From: Bacillota bacterium
Lineage (GTDB): Bacteria > Bacillota > Clostridia > Lachnospirales > Bianqueaceae
Direction of reading: 5' to 3'
Length of the DNA: 6,832 bases
Assembly (NCBI GenBank): GCA_017474705.1
Contig: JAFVHC010000332.1
Span: 1 to 6,832, forward strand
The position numbers and the translations under genes were made by a program. Positions 1 to 5,873 of this stretch are shown piece after piece. Under the pieces are notes generated by a model. It did not search any database. It saw only the letters and a program-made list of their open reading frames with translations, and was not told the DNA's origin. Within the stretch, counting starts at the first letter, position 1; the number at the start of each line of letters is the position of its first letter.

Positions 1-1262
1 AGCAGTACCTGCCAGACACGGTACATACTGTCACGATCCGGATTGCCATCGACCTGATCGACACCGATGCTGATGGCATCCATGCCGGGGATCGCTTCCA
101 CGATGACCATGCAGGCGTTCTCACTGTGGATCGCGCCGGTGTCCGGCGATTCGCCATTTTGTTCTTTATAGACGCTGCAATACTTGTCGAGGATATCGCT
201 TTCGTTTTTATGCTTCCAGCTGGGGAAATCGCCGAAAGACCTGAAATGCAGACGATTCATCTCTGCGATCAGCTCCCACTTCTCACGCAGCGCGTCCTTT
301 TGATCATCATCGAAACTGCGCACAGAGACTTCGATCTCAAAACGATCCTTACGGGTAACGATCATGCGCATATTGCAGGATGTCTCAACGGCCTGATCCG
401 CATCCATACTGATGACCCCGTTGGGTGCCATGTTCAGGAAACTCAGGATGCGTCCCGTCTCATCCATGGACATGGGGCTCCACTCGGTCGTATTGCCCGA
501 ATAGTCGGGATAGCTGACTTCGATGCGCGCATACGGGTCGGACATACCATACCGTTTGGCCAGATCTTCTCCGAACCACCAGCAGCCTCGATCCATATCT
601 TCCTTCTGATCCTGTCGGATCCAAAGTCTTGCACTGCACTCACTCGGGATACCGCTGAATGGAGATCCTCCCATGATACAGACCAACTGTGTCTCGATGG
701 AATAGTTGTACCATCCGAACAGGAACTCACCCATCAGCTTGATCGCGTTGCCGCCGCCCAGATGGATGTCCCTGGCGCCGTGTCCGCCGCGCAGTCCAAA
801 GATGCGCACTTCGACCGGGATCATATCATGCATTAACTGTGTTCGATAGATATCCGTATCGAAGATCAGACGCACCAGACCGGAACAGGAAGAGATCACG
901 TAACGTTCGTTGTTCCCATCCAGATTGATCATATACCGGGCTTCCAGCTGCTTCACATCGAAGTACGGAAGAGAAGATCGACCATTTTCGTTGACATTGG
1001 TAACAAGCAGTTCCAGAGCAGGACTATGGTCCGGCGGATTGGCCACCGCTTCGCACATGAATGCGATCGCCTGTCGGCTGCTGCCCTGCAGTAGGACCTT
1101 CGCGGTCTTGATAGGATAATGATTCGCGGGTTGGCGGACCAGCAGGTTGCCAGCAGCATCCTGCACGTAGGTCAGATGGTTTTCCTCAGCCAAACGAATC
1201 AGCTCATCCCGCAAGGCTCCTGTATCTGCGCCGGAAAGCAAAAAATCATAAGGATCTTTCAT
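1..1262 (-). CDS. PepD-like (peptidase family M20C) protein lacking active-site residues; 3' end outside window
   Basis: 420 codons are visible without a stop, running off the left edge. Family resemblance to aminoacyl-histidine dipeptidase (PepD, M20C) shows in a glycine-rich GLRGGH...DIHLGGGNAIKL block (residues 156-176), FPSWK (346-350) and a C-terminal AIH...PGMDAISIG block (377-400). The catalytic parts do not survive. About 40-45 residues that normally carry the H-x-D metal/catalytic motif appear deleted around residue 60, where QG is followed directly by SSRQA. The usual GADNG Asp is a Ser, the TVDEETG catalytic base segment reads TNVNENG (88-94), and the C-terminal metal-binding His is missing near GNPDR (406-410). 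The INLD Asp (115) remains. The N-terminus is also about 20 residues shorter than usual. The reading frame is intact, so this looks like a maintained pseudoenzyme rather than a decayed gene. Start: ATG at 1262 overlaps the stop of the upstream pseudouridine synthase gene (ATGA), with AAGGA about 12 bases ahead. An in-frame ATG at 1283 is an alternative. Family call is fairly sure; the molecular role is unknown. Confidence 0.8.
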   Translation of the reverse strand, partial: MKDPYDFLLSGADTGALRDELIRLAEENHLTYVQDAAGNLLVRQPANHYPIKTAKVLLQGSSRQAIAFMCEAVANPPDHSPALELLVTNVNENGRSSLPYFDVKQLEARYMINLDGNNERYVISSCSGLVRLIFDTDIYRTQLMHDMIPVEVRIFGLRGGHGARDIHLGGGNAIKLMGEFLFGWYNYSIETQLVCIMGGSPFSGIPSECSARLWIRQDQKEDMDRGCWWFGEDLAKRYGMSDPYARIEVSYPDYSGNTTEWSPMSMDETGRILSFLNMAPNGVISMDADQAVETSCNMRMIVTRKDRFEIEVSVRSFDDDQKDALREKWELIAEMNRLHFRSFGDFPSWKHKNESDILDKYCSVYKEQNGESPDTGAIHSENACMVIVEAIPGMDAISIGVDQVDGNPDRDSMYRVWQVL

Positions 1263-2239
1263 GAGTGTAGCTGTCCTTCCCATAACTGCCCAAAAGGTAG
1301 CGTCTTCATAGCTTCCGGCCAGTCAGCATAAAAATGTTGATCGTAAAGATATGATAAAGGTTCGATCTTCTGAAGAAACACAAGTTCCCTGGCCAACAGC
1401 AGCTGGCCTGTTTTCGGATCGCCCTTGACCCCATATTTCGGGTCTCCCACGATGGGATACCCCTCGAACGCGAGCTGCGCTCGGATCTGATGTGATTTCC
1501 CCGTGATCAAAAGGATCTCCACAAGAGAAGTATTCGATGCGGCATCGCTTTTCAGTGTTCTTACCTTGCTGTGTACCAGGTTTTTTTCATCAGGACCTGC
1601 CGTATGGAGTTCAAGCAGATTCTGTTTTGTATCTTTCTTAAAAGCATGGGTCAGATCGGTCCAGGCATCCCACGCTGGAACGCCATGCACGACCGCATGA
1701 TAGTGCTTCTCCACTCCATGCGTCCGGATCAGTTCCGTCAAAGCTTGTTGTGCAGCCAGATCCTTTCCCATGGTGACCAACCCACAAGTGTTTCGATCCA
1801 GACGGCTGGCTAAGCCTGGTTGAAATCCAGGGGTTTGCGGCAGGCCTTCTGCATACAGGTACGCACGGCCCAGCTCTGTCAGCGAGACTGCGTCAGCTCT
1901 GTCCTTTTGTGAAAGCATACCTGCAGGTTTGTTGAAGATGACGATATGCGCATCTTCGTATATGATGGGAGGCAACAATTTCAGATCCACCACTGTGGAG
2001 GCCTTCTTTTGAGAAGTGCCCTGGAACGCCGCGGCCTGCTCGTCTGTTAGATACACAGACAGCGTATCTCCATCGCGCAAAAGAACGGATCCATCATGGA
2101 TGCGTGCACCATTGAGCCGGAATCCGTTGCCGCGTAATTGTTTGTGTAAAAAAGCTGTAGGCATATGCGGATACTGCTTCAATACGTACCTGTCGAGCCG
2201 GTGTCCGGCCTCAGCTGAAGAGATCCGAAAGGTTTGCAT
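1259..2239 (-). CDS. RluA-family (RluC-like) RNA pseudouridine synthase
   Basis: Converts specific uridines in RNA to pseudouridine; RluC-like members act on 23S rRNA, but the target here is inferred, not shown. The 326-residue protein has an N-terminal S4 RNA-binding domain (about residues 3-64, from FRISSAEAGHRLDRYV to GDTLSVYL), then a catalytic domain from about residue 90 (IIYEDAHIVIFNKPAGM). The catalytic motif RLDRNTCGL puts the nucleophilic Asp at residue 148. A late SHQIRAQLAFEG...GDPKYG block is also typical. Length matches the family. Start choice: ATG at 2239 begins directly at the S4 domain and has AGGAG at 2249-2253, nine bases upstream. The frame stays open to a GTG at 2296, but those 19 extra codons run through a terminator-like hairpin and its T-tract, so the longer form is unlikely. 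The last four bases overlap the start of the M20C-like gene. Transcription probably starts near 2316 from the promoter at 2323-2351. Confidence 0.93.
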   Translation of the reverse strand: MQTFRISSAEAGHRLDRYVLKQYPHMPTAFLHKQLRGNGFRLNGARIHDGSVLLRDGDTLSVYLTDEQAAAFQGTSQKKASTVVDLKLLPPIIYEDAHIVIFNKPAGMLSQKDRADAVSLTELGRAYLYAEGLPQTPGFQPGLASRLDRNTCGLVTMGKDLAAQQALTELIRTHGVEKHYHAVVHGVPAWDAWTDLTHAFKKDTKQNLLELHTAGPDEKNLVHSKVRTLKSDAASNTSLVEILLITGKSHQIRAQLAFEGYPIVGDPKYGVKGDPKTGQLLLARELVFLQKIEPLSYLYDQHFYADWPEAMKTLPFGQLWEGQLHS

Positions 2240-2248
2240 ATCCAATAG

Positions 2249-2253
2249 CTCCT
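2249..2253 (-). promoter_or_regulatory. Ribosome binding site that fixes the pseudouridine synthase start
   Basis: AGGAG on the minus strand, nine bases before the ATG at 2239. It supports that ATG over the in-frame GTG at 2296, whose upstream bases show only a weak match (GGGGTAA). Confidence 0.75.
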
Positions 2254-2260
2254 GCGTCAG

Positions 2261-2303
2261 AAAAAAAGTAAAAGGGGCAAGTCGATTTTCATCCACTTAC
2301 CCC
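2261..2303 (-). terminator. Intrinsic terminator-like hairpin between uxaC and the pseudouridine synthase gene
   Basis: On the minus strand GGGGTAAGT (2303-2295) pairs with ACTTGCCCC (2282-2274). That is nine base pairs including one U-G, closing a 12-base loop, followed at once by a T-rich tract (TTTTACTTTTTTT, 2273-2261). This has the form of a Rho-independent terminator. It lies 56 bases after the uxaC stop and would end the uxaC operon. It also lies about 13 bases downstream of the start site predicted from the promoter at 2323-2351, inside the leader of the pseudouridine synthase mRNA, so it may act as an attenuator. Confidence 0.75.
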
Positions 2304-2314
2304 ATTGAAATCGA
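2282..2314 (-). repeat. Inverted repeat forming a hairpin that competes with the terminator-like stem
   Basis: On the minus strand TCGATTTCA (2314-2306) can pair with TGAAAATCGA (2291-2282), giving nine base pairs with one bulged A and a 14-base loop. Its loop contains the whole 5' arm of the terminator stem (2303-2295), and its 3' arm is the terminator loop plus one stem base. No linker remains between the two structures, so I infer that both cannot fully form at once. This arm pair is completed before the terminator's 3' arm is transcribed. Confidence 0.5.
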
Positions 2315-2322
2315 TTATGTCA

Positions 2323-2351
2323 ATTATACATGAAAGCGTATATTTACGCAA
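2323..2351 (-). promoter_or_regulatory. Sigma-A type promoter for the pseudouridine synthase / M20C-like operon
   Basis: Minus strand: -35 TTGCGT (2351-2346), a 17-base spacer, and a perfect -10 TATAAT (2328-2323). The -35 matches the consensus at only three positions, but the spacing is ideal. The start site would be near 2316, giving a leader of about 77 bases that includes both hairpins described at 2261-2314. The promoter lies just after the uxaC stop codon (2359). Confidence 0.65.
2336..2349. repeat. 14-bp perfect palindrome in the promoter spacer
   Basis: GCGTA-TATT-TACGC on the plus strand has perfect five-base arms around a four-base centre. It overlaps the -35 hexamer of the minus-strand promoter and ends eight bases before its -10. 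It starts about ten bases after the uxaC stop. It could be a transcription factor operator or a weak 3' hairpin for uxaC mRNA; the sequence alone does not decide. Confidence 0.4.
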
Positions 2352-2358
2352 GAATCTG

Positions 2359-3759
2359 TCACTTCAGATCGATACCGAAGAAACGGACCGCGTTATTGTA
2401 ACAAATACCAGTAATGATATCCCGAAGCGCCTCCTCGTCTTGTGGATATTCTCCATTTTCGACCCAATTTCCAACAAGATCGCACACGATCCTTCGGAAA
2501 TATTCATGACGGAAATAGGATAAAAAGCTTCGAGAATCTGTTAACATGCCAATAAACTGTCCTAATACGCCTACATTGGCCACGGTGCGCAGCTGCTGGC
2601 GCATGTCATCGATATGATCGTTGAACCACCATGCAGAACCCAGCTGGATCCGCCCCGCGGTCTCTCCCGCAAAGCAGCCGCCGATCGTCAGTAAAGTATA
2701 ATTGTCATTCGGATTCAGGCTGTACAGGATCGTCTTGGGTAGCCGACCCCCTGCCTGCATAGCATCCAGCAGTCCGCCGAGCTTCTCAGCCAGATGGACG
2801 TCCAGGATGGCGTCATTGCCAACATCCGGTCCCAGTTTGTTGAAAAGGCGGCTGTTGACATTGCGGATCGCTGCCATATGCAGCTGCATGGTCCAATCAC
2901 GCTTTTCATACTCCTGAGCCAGAAGGATCAGCAGATAGGTGCGGTACTGGTCTCTCTCTTTAGATGAAACAGCCTCTCCTCGCAACGCTTTGCGGAAGAT
3001 CTGATCGACTTCCTCTTTGGAGGTGGGTTCAAAAGGTGCATAATCCAGGCCGTGGTCGGAGATACGGCCGCCGCGTGCGTGGAAATATGCGATCCTGTCA
3101 TATACAGCTTGCTCCAGTTGATCCAGTGTCTCTACTGGGTAACCAACAACAGCCGAAAGCGACTGGATGTAGGACGCAAAGTCCGGCTTCGTGATCTCGA
3201 CCAGACGATCGGGACGGAAAGCGGGGACCACAGTCGCGGACATGGTGCCCTCCTCCGCGATCAGCTTATGATACTGCAGATCATCGATAGGATCGTCCGT
3301 GGTGGCCACCAGGGCCACATTGCTCATACGGATCAGGTCGCGGCAGGACAGATCTTTCAGTTTGGCATTGGCTTTTTCCCAGATCATCGGTGCGGTTTTT
3401 TCGGACAAAGTCTCTTCGATGCCGAAATAGTGTTTCAGTTCCAGATGCGACCAATGATACAAAGGATTGCCGATCGCCTGTGACAAGGCTTTTGCGTATG
3501 CCAGGAATTTATCATAATCCGAGCCGCTGCCTGTGATCAATTCTTCCGGTGTTCCGACGGCGCGCATGATGCGCCATTTATAATGATCACCGTACAGCCA
3601 GACCTGAGTGATATTCTCATAGTGGATATCCTCATAGATCTCTTTTGGACTGATATGGCAGTGATAGTCATAGATCGGCAGGGATTCCGCGTAATCATGG
3701 AACAAGTGTTTCGCGGTCTCGGTCTGCAGCAGGAAATCAGGATCCATAAAACGTTTCAT
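2359..3759 (-). CDS. uxaC: Uronate isomerase (glucuronate/galacturonate isomerase)
   Basis: Cytoplasmic aldose-ketose isomerase that converts D-glucuronate to D-fructuronate and D-galacturonate to D-tagaturonate, the first step of the hexuronate (Ashwell) pathway. The 466-residue protein has the usual family length and an amidohydrolase-type TIM barrel. The metal-binding HCH motif sits at residues 33-35 after PIYDY. TTDDP follows at 153-157, then SDHGLD, a GPDVGND segment, SLNPNDNYTL, and the C-terminal LTDSRSFLSYFRHEYFRR signature. Start: ATG at 3759 is seven bases after GGAGG. The gene follows the Gfo/Idh/MocA-type gene by only 18 bases, so they form one operon. The partner enzymes UxuA/UxuB, UxaA/UxaB and KdgK are not in this window. 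The terminator-like hairpin downstream probably ends this transcript. The identification is secure. Confidence 0.97.
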   Translation of the reverse strand: MKRFMDPDFLLQTETAKHLFHDYAESLPIYDYHCHISPKEIYEDIHYENITQVWLYGDHYKWRIMRAVGTPEELITGSGSDYDKFLAYAKALSQAIGNPLYHWSHLELKHYFGIEETLSEKTAPMIWEKANAKLKDLSCRDLIRMSNVALVATTDDPIDDLQYHKLIAEEGTMSATVVPAFRPDRLVEITKPDFASYIQSLSAVVGYPVETLDQLEQAVYDRIAYFHARGGRISDHGLDYAPFEPTSKEEVDQIFRKALRGEAVSSKERDQYRTYLLILLAQEYEKRDWTMQLHMAAIRNVNSRLFNKLGPDVGNDAILDVHLAEKLGGLLDAMQAGGRLPKTILYSLNPNDNYTLLTIGGCFAGETAGRIQLGSAWWFNDHIDDMRQQLRTVANVGVLGQFIGMLTDSRSFLSYFRHEYFRRIVCDLVGNWVENGEYPQDEEALRDIITGICYNNAVRFFGIDLK

Positions 3760-3777
3760 AGGGGTTCCTCCAATTGA

Positions 3778-5013
3778 TTATTGAATGACGTCCTTTAACG
3801 GACGCAGATGCCATTTTCCACCGGTGAAATCCGGCATTGCCTGCGGCGCTCCACCTTGTTGGATGGAGATCTCAGACAGCACAGAGACTGCCATCCAGGT
3901 CGCTCCGTCATATACGTCGATCGGGACGTCGGTCCCGTCACGAACTGCATCGATGAATGCCCGGTAACAGAAGTAATCCATACCGCCATGCCCCGCCGCC
4001 AGCACTTCCGGCGTGACTTCTTTCCAGATAGAGGGAAGATAGGCCTCTTCATAAGCCTCAGCGTTATTTATGAAGGCTTGATAGGATCTTGCTGTTTCCC
4101 AGTATGCTTCCGGGTGCACATCCTCCAGAAAGACTGTGTTTGTGTTCTGTTCATACAGGCCCTTCGTACCGCGGATCGTAAAGTCCCGGGCGTAGAATCG
4201 CGGCAGCGTCGTGTCCAACCGCAAGGTGATGGTCTCTCCGCCCGCACAGGACAGGATCGTGGTGACGATATCACCCTGCCGGAAAACAACGTCCCGCGCG
4301 GAATCCGGCAGCTTTCCTGCCTGGTCCTGCTTTTCGGCATAGGCTTTGAGTCCTTCTGCTTTAGAAGCGACGGAAACGACGGAGACGATCCGGTTGCCCC
4401 GGTTGATGCCCAGCAGACGCGCGATCGGACCCAACTCATGGGTCGGATAATTCTCCAGGCAGCGGTTCTGATAATTGCGGAAGCGGTAATGACGGTTCTC
4501 GATGCCATACAGGATCTCTTCACGCAGATCATGGGCATAAGACCCCTGTGCGTGTACGATCGTGCCGAACAGACCGGCGCGCGCCATGGCCGTTGCCAGC
4601 AGTTCTTCTTTGCCGTAGCAGCAATTCTCCATGAACATATACTGCCTGCCGGTCCGCTCTTTCGTTTCCACCAGGTGGTATAACTCTTCCATGGAATAGG
4701 CGCAACCGACTTCGCTGCCGACATGAGCGCCATGCTCCATGGCATAGACAGCGATCTCTGTATGGTATTCCCACCCGGTGAAGATGAGGACGGCATCCGG
4801 GTGTATGGTATCGATCATCAGGCGGTAATCCGTGAACCCTTCCGGCGCAGGGCGGCCGGCTTCCTTAACGATATCGACAGCCGCAGCAATACGGTCCTCG
4901 TAGATGTCACAGACAGCAGAGATCTCTACATCGTCCATCGTCAGCAGGACGGATCCCAGAACGCCTCTGCCGCGGCCACCGAGGCCGGCAAGACATAAAC
5001 GCACCTTTGACAT
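3778..5013 (-). CDS. Gfo/Idh/MocA-family NAD-dependent protein, GH109-like
   Basis: 411 residues. The N-terminal Rossmann fold shows a dinucleotide-binding loop GLGGRGRG (residues 10-17) and an acidic residue at the end of strand 2 (Asp36 in AVCDIYED), which suggests NAD rather than NADP. Where typical sugar dehydrogenases of this superfamily carry EKP with a catalytic Lys, this protein has SEVGCAYSMEE (100-110). That resembles glycoside hydrolase family 109, where EVP is usual. Further GH109-like blocks are MENCCYGKEEL (128-138), GSYAHDLR (157-164) and ENYPTHELGPIARLLGINRG (187-206). The YPTH motif is characteristic of GH109, which cleaves glycosides through transient oxidation by bound NAD. 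No signal peptide or Tat motif is seen, so it should be cytosolic, unlike many Bacteroidetes GH109 enzymes. Coupling to uxaC hints at a uronate-containing substrate, which is inference. Start: ATG at 5013, five bases after GGAGG. A plain dehydrogenase remains possible. Confidence 0.85.
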   Translation of the reverse strand: MSKVRLCLAGLGGRGRGVLGSVLLTMDDVEISAVCDIYEDRIAAAVDIVKEAGRPAPEGFTDYRLMIDTIHPDAVLIFTGWEYHTEIAVYAMEHGAHVGSEVGCAYSMEELYHLVETKERTGRQYMFMENCCYGKEELLATAMARAGLFGTIVHAQGSYAHDLREEILYGIENRHYRFRNYQNRCLENYPTHELGPIARLLGINRGNRIVSVVSVASKAEGLKAYAEKQDQAGKLPDSARDVVFRQGDIVTTILSCAGGETITLRLDTTLPRFYARDFTIRGTKGLYEQNTNTVFLEDVHPEAYWETARSYQAFINNAEAYEEAYLPSIWKEVTPEVLAAGHGGMDYFCYRAFIDAVRDGTDVPIDVYDGATWMAVSVLSEISIQQGGAPQAMPDFTGGKWHLRPLKDVIQ

Positions 5014-5022
5014 TGTTTCCTC

Positions 5023-5059
5023 CTGTCAGCCATGTGTCCGGCAAATTAATGCTTGACAG
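5023..5059 (-). repeat. Inverted repeat / leader hairpin just before the GH109-like gene's ribosome binding site
   Basis: On the minus strand CTGTCAAGC (5059-5051) pairs with GCTGACAG (5030-5023), eight base pairs with one bulged A and a 20-base loop. The 3' arm runs into the AGGAGG ribosome binding site. On the plus strand the other arm contains the TTGACA -35 box of the tRNA promoter. It could be an mRNA structure affecting translation, or a protein-binding inverted repeat. Modest evidence. Confidence 0.35.
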
Positions 5060-5081
5060 TTCCGGCAGAATGTTGTAAACT
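5053..5081 (+). promoter_or_regulatory. Promoter of the tRNA-Thr gene
   Basis: A perfect -35 TTGACA (5053-5058), 17-base spacer and -10 TAAACT (5076-5081, four of six matches). Initiation near 5088 would leave a very short leader before the tRNA at 5096, as expected for a tRNA transcription unit. Confidence 0.65.
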
Positions 5082-5095
5082 ATAAAACGCTTTAA

Positions 5096-5168
5096 GCTTC
5101 CGTGGCTCAGTCGGTAGAGCGACGCACTCGTAATGCGTAGGTCACCGGTTCGAATCCGGTCGGGAGCT
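5096..5168 (+). tRNA. tRNA-Thr, anticodon CGU (reads ACG)
   Basis: A full cloverleaf can be drawn. The acceptor stem is GCTTCCG (5096-5102) with CGGGAGC (5161-5167), with one T-G pair. The D stem is GCTC/GAGC (5105-5108 and 5117-5120). The anticodon stem is ACGCA/TGCGT around the seven-base loop CTCGTAA (5127-5133), with CGT at 5129-5131. The variable region is AGGTC, and the T arm is ACCGG-TTCGAAT-CCGGT (5144-5160). The discriminator base would be T (5168). CCA is not encoded, so a CCA-adding enzyme is needed; a T-run follows directly. It is the only gene on the plus strand, convergent with rpe and divergent from the GH109-like gene. Confidence 0.96.
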
Positions 5169-5179
5169 TTTTTTATTTC

Positions 5180-5204
5180 AGCCGGGTCTATACCCGGCTT
5201 TTTT
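5180..5204 (+). terminator. Rho-independent terminator of the tRNA-Thr gene
   Basis: AGCCGGGT (5180-5187) and ACCCGGCT (5192-5199) form a perfect eight-base-pair stem with a four-base CTAT loop, followed by a T-run (5199-5204). On the minus strand the stem is followed by GAAATAAAA, not a T-run, so it should not efficiently stop transcription coming from rpe. An earlier T-run at 5168-5174 directly abuts the tRNA. Confidence 0.85.
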
Positions 5205-5219
5205 CGTGCACGGATATGG

Positions 5220-5873
5220 TCAGTTTTCTCCGGTCATGACATCAATAAATGCTTTTGCGTTAGCCTCGATGTCACCAGCGAAAACAGCAGAACCTGCCAC
5301 GATGATATTCGCACCTGCATCCAGGACTTTCTGCACGTTATCGAGTTTGATACCGCCGTCCACTTCGATATCGAGATCGGGTCGGCTTTCACGTAGGGTG
5401 CGGATCTTGTCCGTCATTTCTTCGATGTACTTCTGCCCTCCAAAACCGGGATGGACCGTCATGATCAGGACCATATCGACAAGATCCAGTACAGGATCCA
5501 GGGATGACAGCGGTGTCTCGGGATTCAATGATACGGCGGCCTTCACACCCTGTTCATGGATCAATTGAACGGTCGCACGTGGGTCTGAAGTCGTTTCGAT
5601 ATGGAATGTGATACCATCCGCGCCGGCATCCACGAATCGTGGGATATACCGTTCCGGATCGGTGATCATCAGATGGACATCGAAGAACTGTTTGCTTATG
5701 GGTCTGATGGACTGTATGATCGGAAAGCCGAACGAAAGGCTTGGCACAAAATGCCCGTCCATGACGTCGATGTGCAGCCAGGAAGCTCCGGCATTCTCTG
5801 TTTGCTGCACCTGCGCGCCAAGTTCAGAAAAATCGGCGGAAAGGATCGACGGTGCAAGAATACGTTCCTTCAT
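5220..5873 (-). CDS. rpe: Ribulose-phosphate 3-epimerase
   Basis: Interconverts D-ribulose 5-phosphate and D-xylulose 5-phosphate in the cytosolic pentose phosphate pathway. The 217-residue protein is full length for the family and a single TIM barrel. Visible signatures are APSILSADF with Ser9, LHIDVMDG with metal ligand His34 and catalytic Asp36, DVHLM with His67, MTVHPGFGGQ (139-147), EVDGG with catalytic Asp172, and a phosphate-binding AGSAVF (193-198). All key residues are present. Start: ATG at 5873 overlaps the stop of the HAD gene (ATGA) and has GGGGAG eight bases upstream. Its place after a sugar mutarotase and a HAD phosphatase suggests a carbohydrate-catabolic operon rather than the ribosome-biogenesis cluster (rsgA-rpe) common in Bacillota, so the genome may carry another copy. 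No T-run hairpin is seen on this strand after its stop. Confidence 0.97.
   Translation of the reverse strand: MKERILAPSILSADFSELGAQVQQTENAGASWLHIDVMDGHFVPSLSFGFPIIQSIRPISKQFFDVHLMITDPERYIPRFVDAGADGITFHIETTSDPRATVQLIHEQGVKAAVSLNPETPLSSLDPVLDLVDMVLIMTVHPGFGGQKYIEEMTDKIRTLRESRPDLDIEVDGGIKLDNVQKVLDAGANIIVAGSAVFAGDIEANAKAFIDVMTGEN

Noticed and set aside
126..836. 236-codon open frame on the plus strand
   Set aside because: It lies antisense to the intact M20C-like gene, shows no recognisable family and has no ribosome binding site evident; a shadow of the opposite-strand codon pattern.
2240..2296. Longer pseudouridine synthase starting at GTG 2296
   Set aside because: The extension would be encoded by the terminator-like hairpin and T-tract, has no clear ribosome site and adds nothing matching the family; ATG 2239 has AGGAG at good spacing.
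2282..2314. H-type pseudoknot combining both leader stems
   Set aside because: The strand order fits a pseudoknot, but there is no linker to cross the nine-pair first stem, so competing hairpins are the more plausible reading.
2299..2322. TTGACA on the minus strand (2324-2319) as a -35 box
   Set aside because: No acceptable -10 lies 16-18 bases downstream; the hexamer overlaps the better TATAAT of the promoter upstream.
3808..4683. 291-codon plus-strand open frame, and a 242-codon minus-strand frame at 4068-4796
   Set aside because: Both lie within the well-supported Gfo/Idh/MocA gene in other frames, with composition (many Arg/Ser/Pro or Gly/Arg runs) typical of shadow frames.
5037..5067. 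TCCGGCA direct repeat (5037-5043 and 5061-5067)
   Set aside because: Only seven bases, two copies, no further conservation; expected by chance in this composition.
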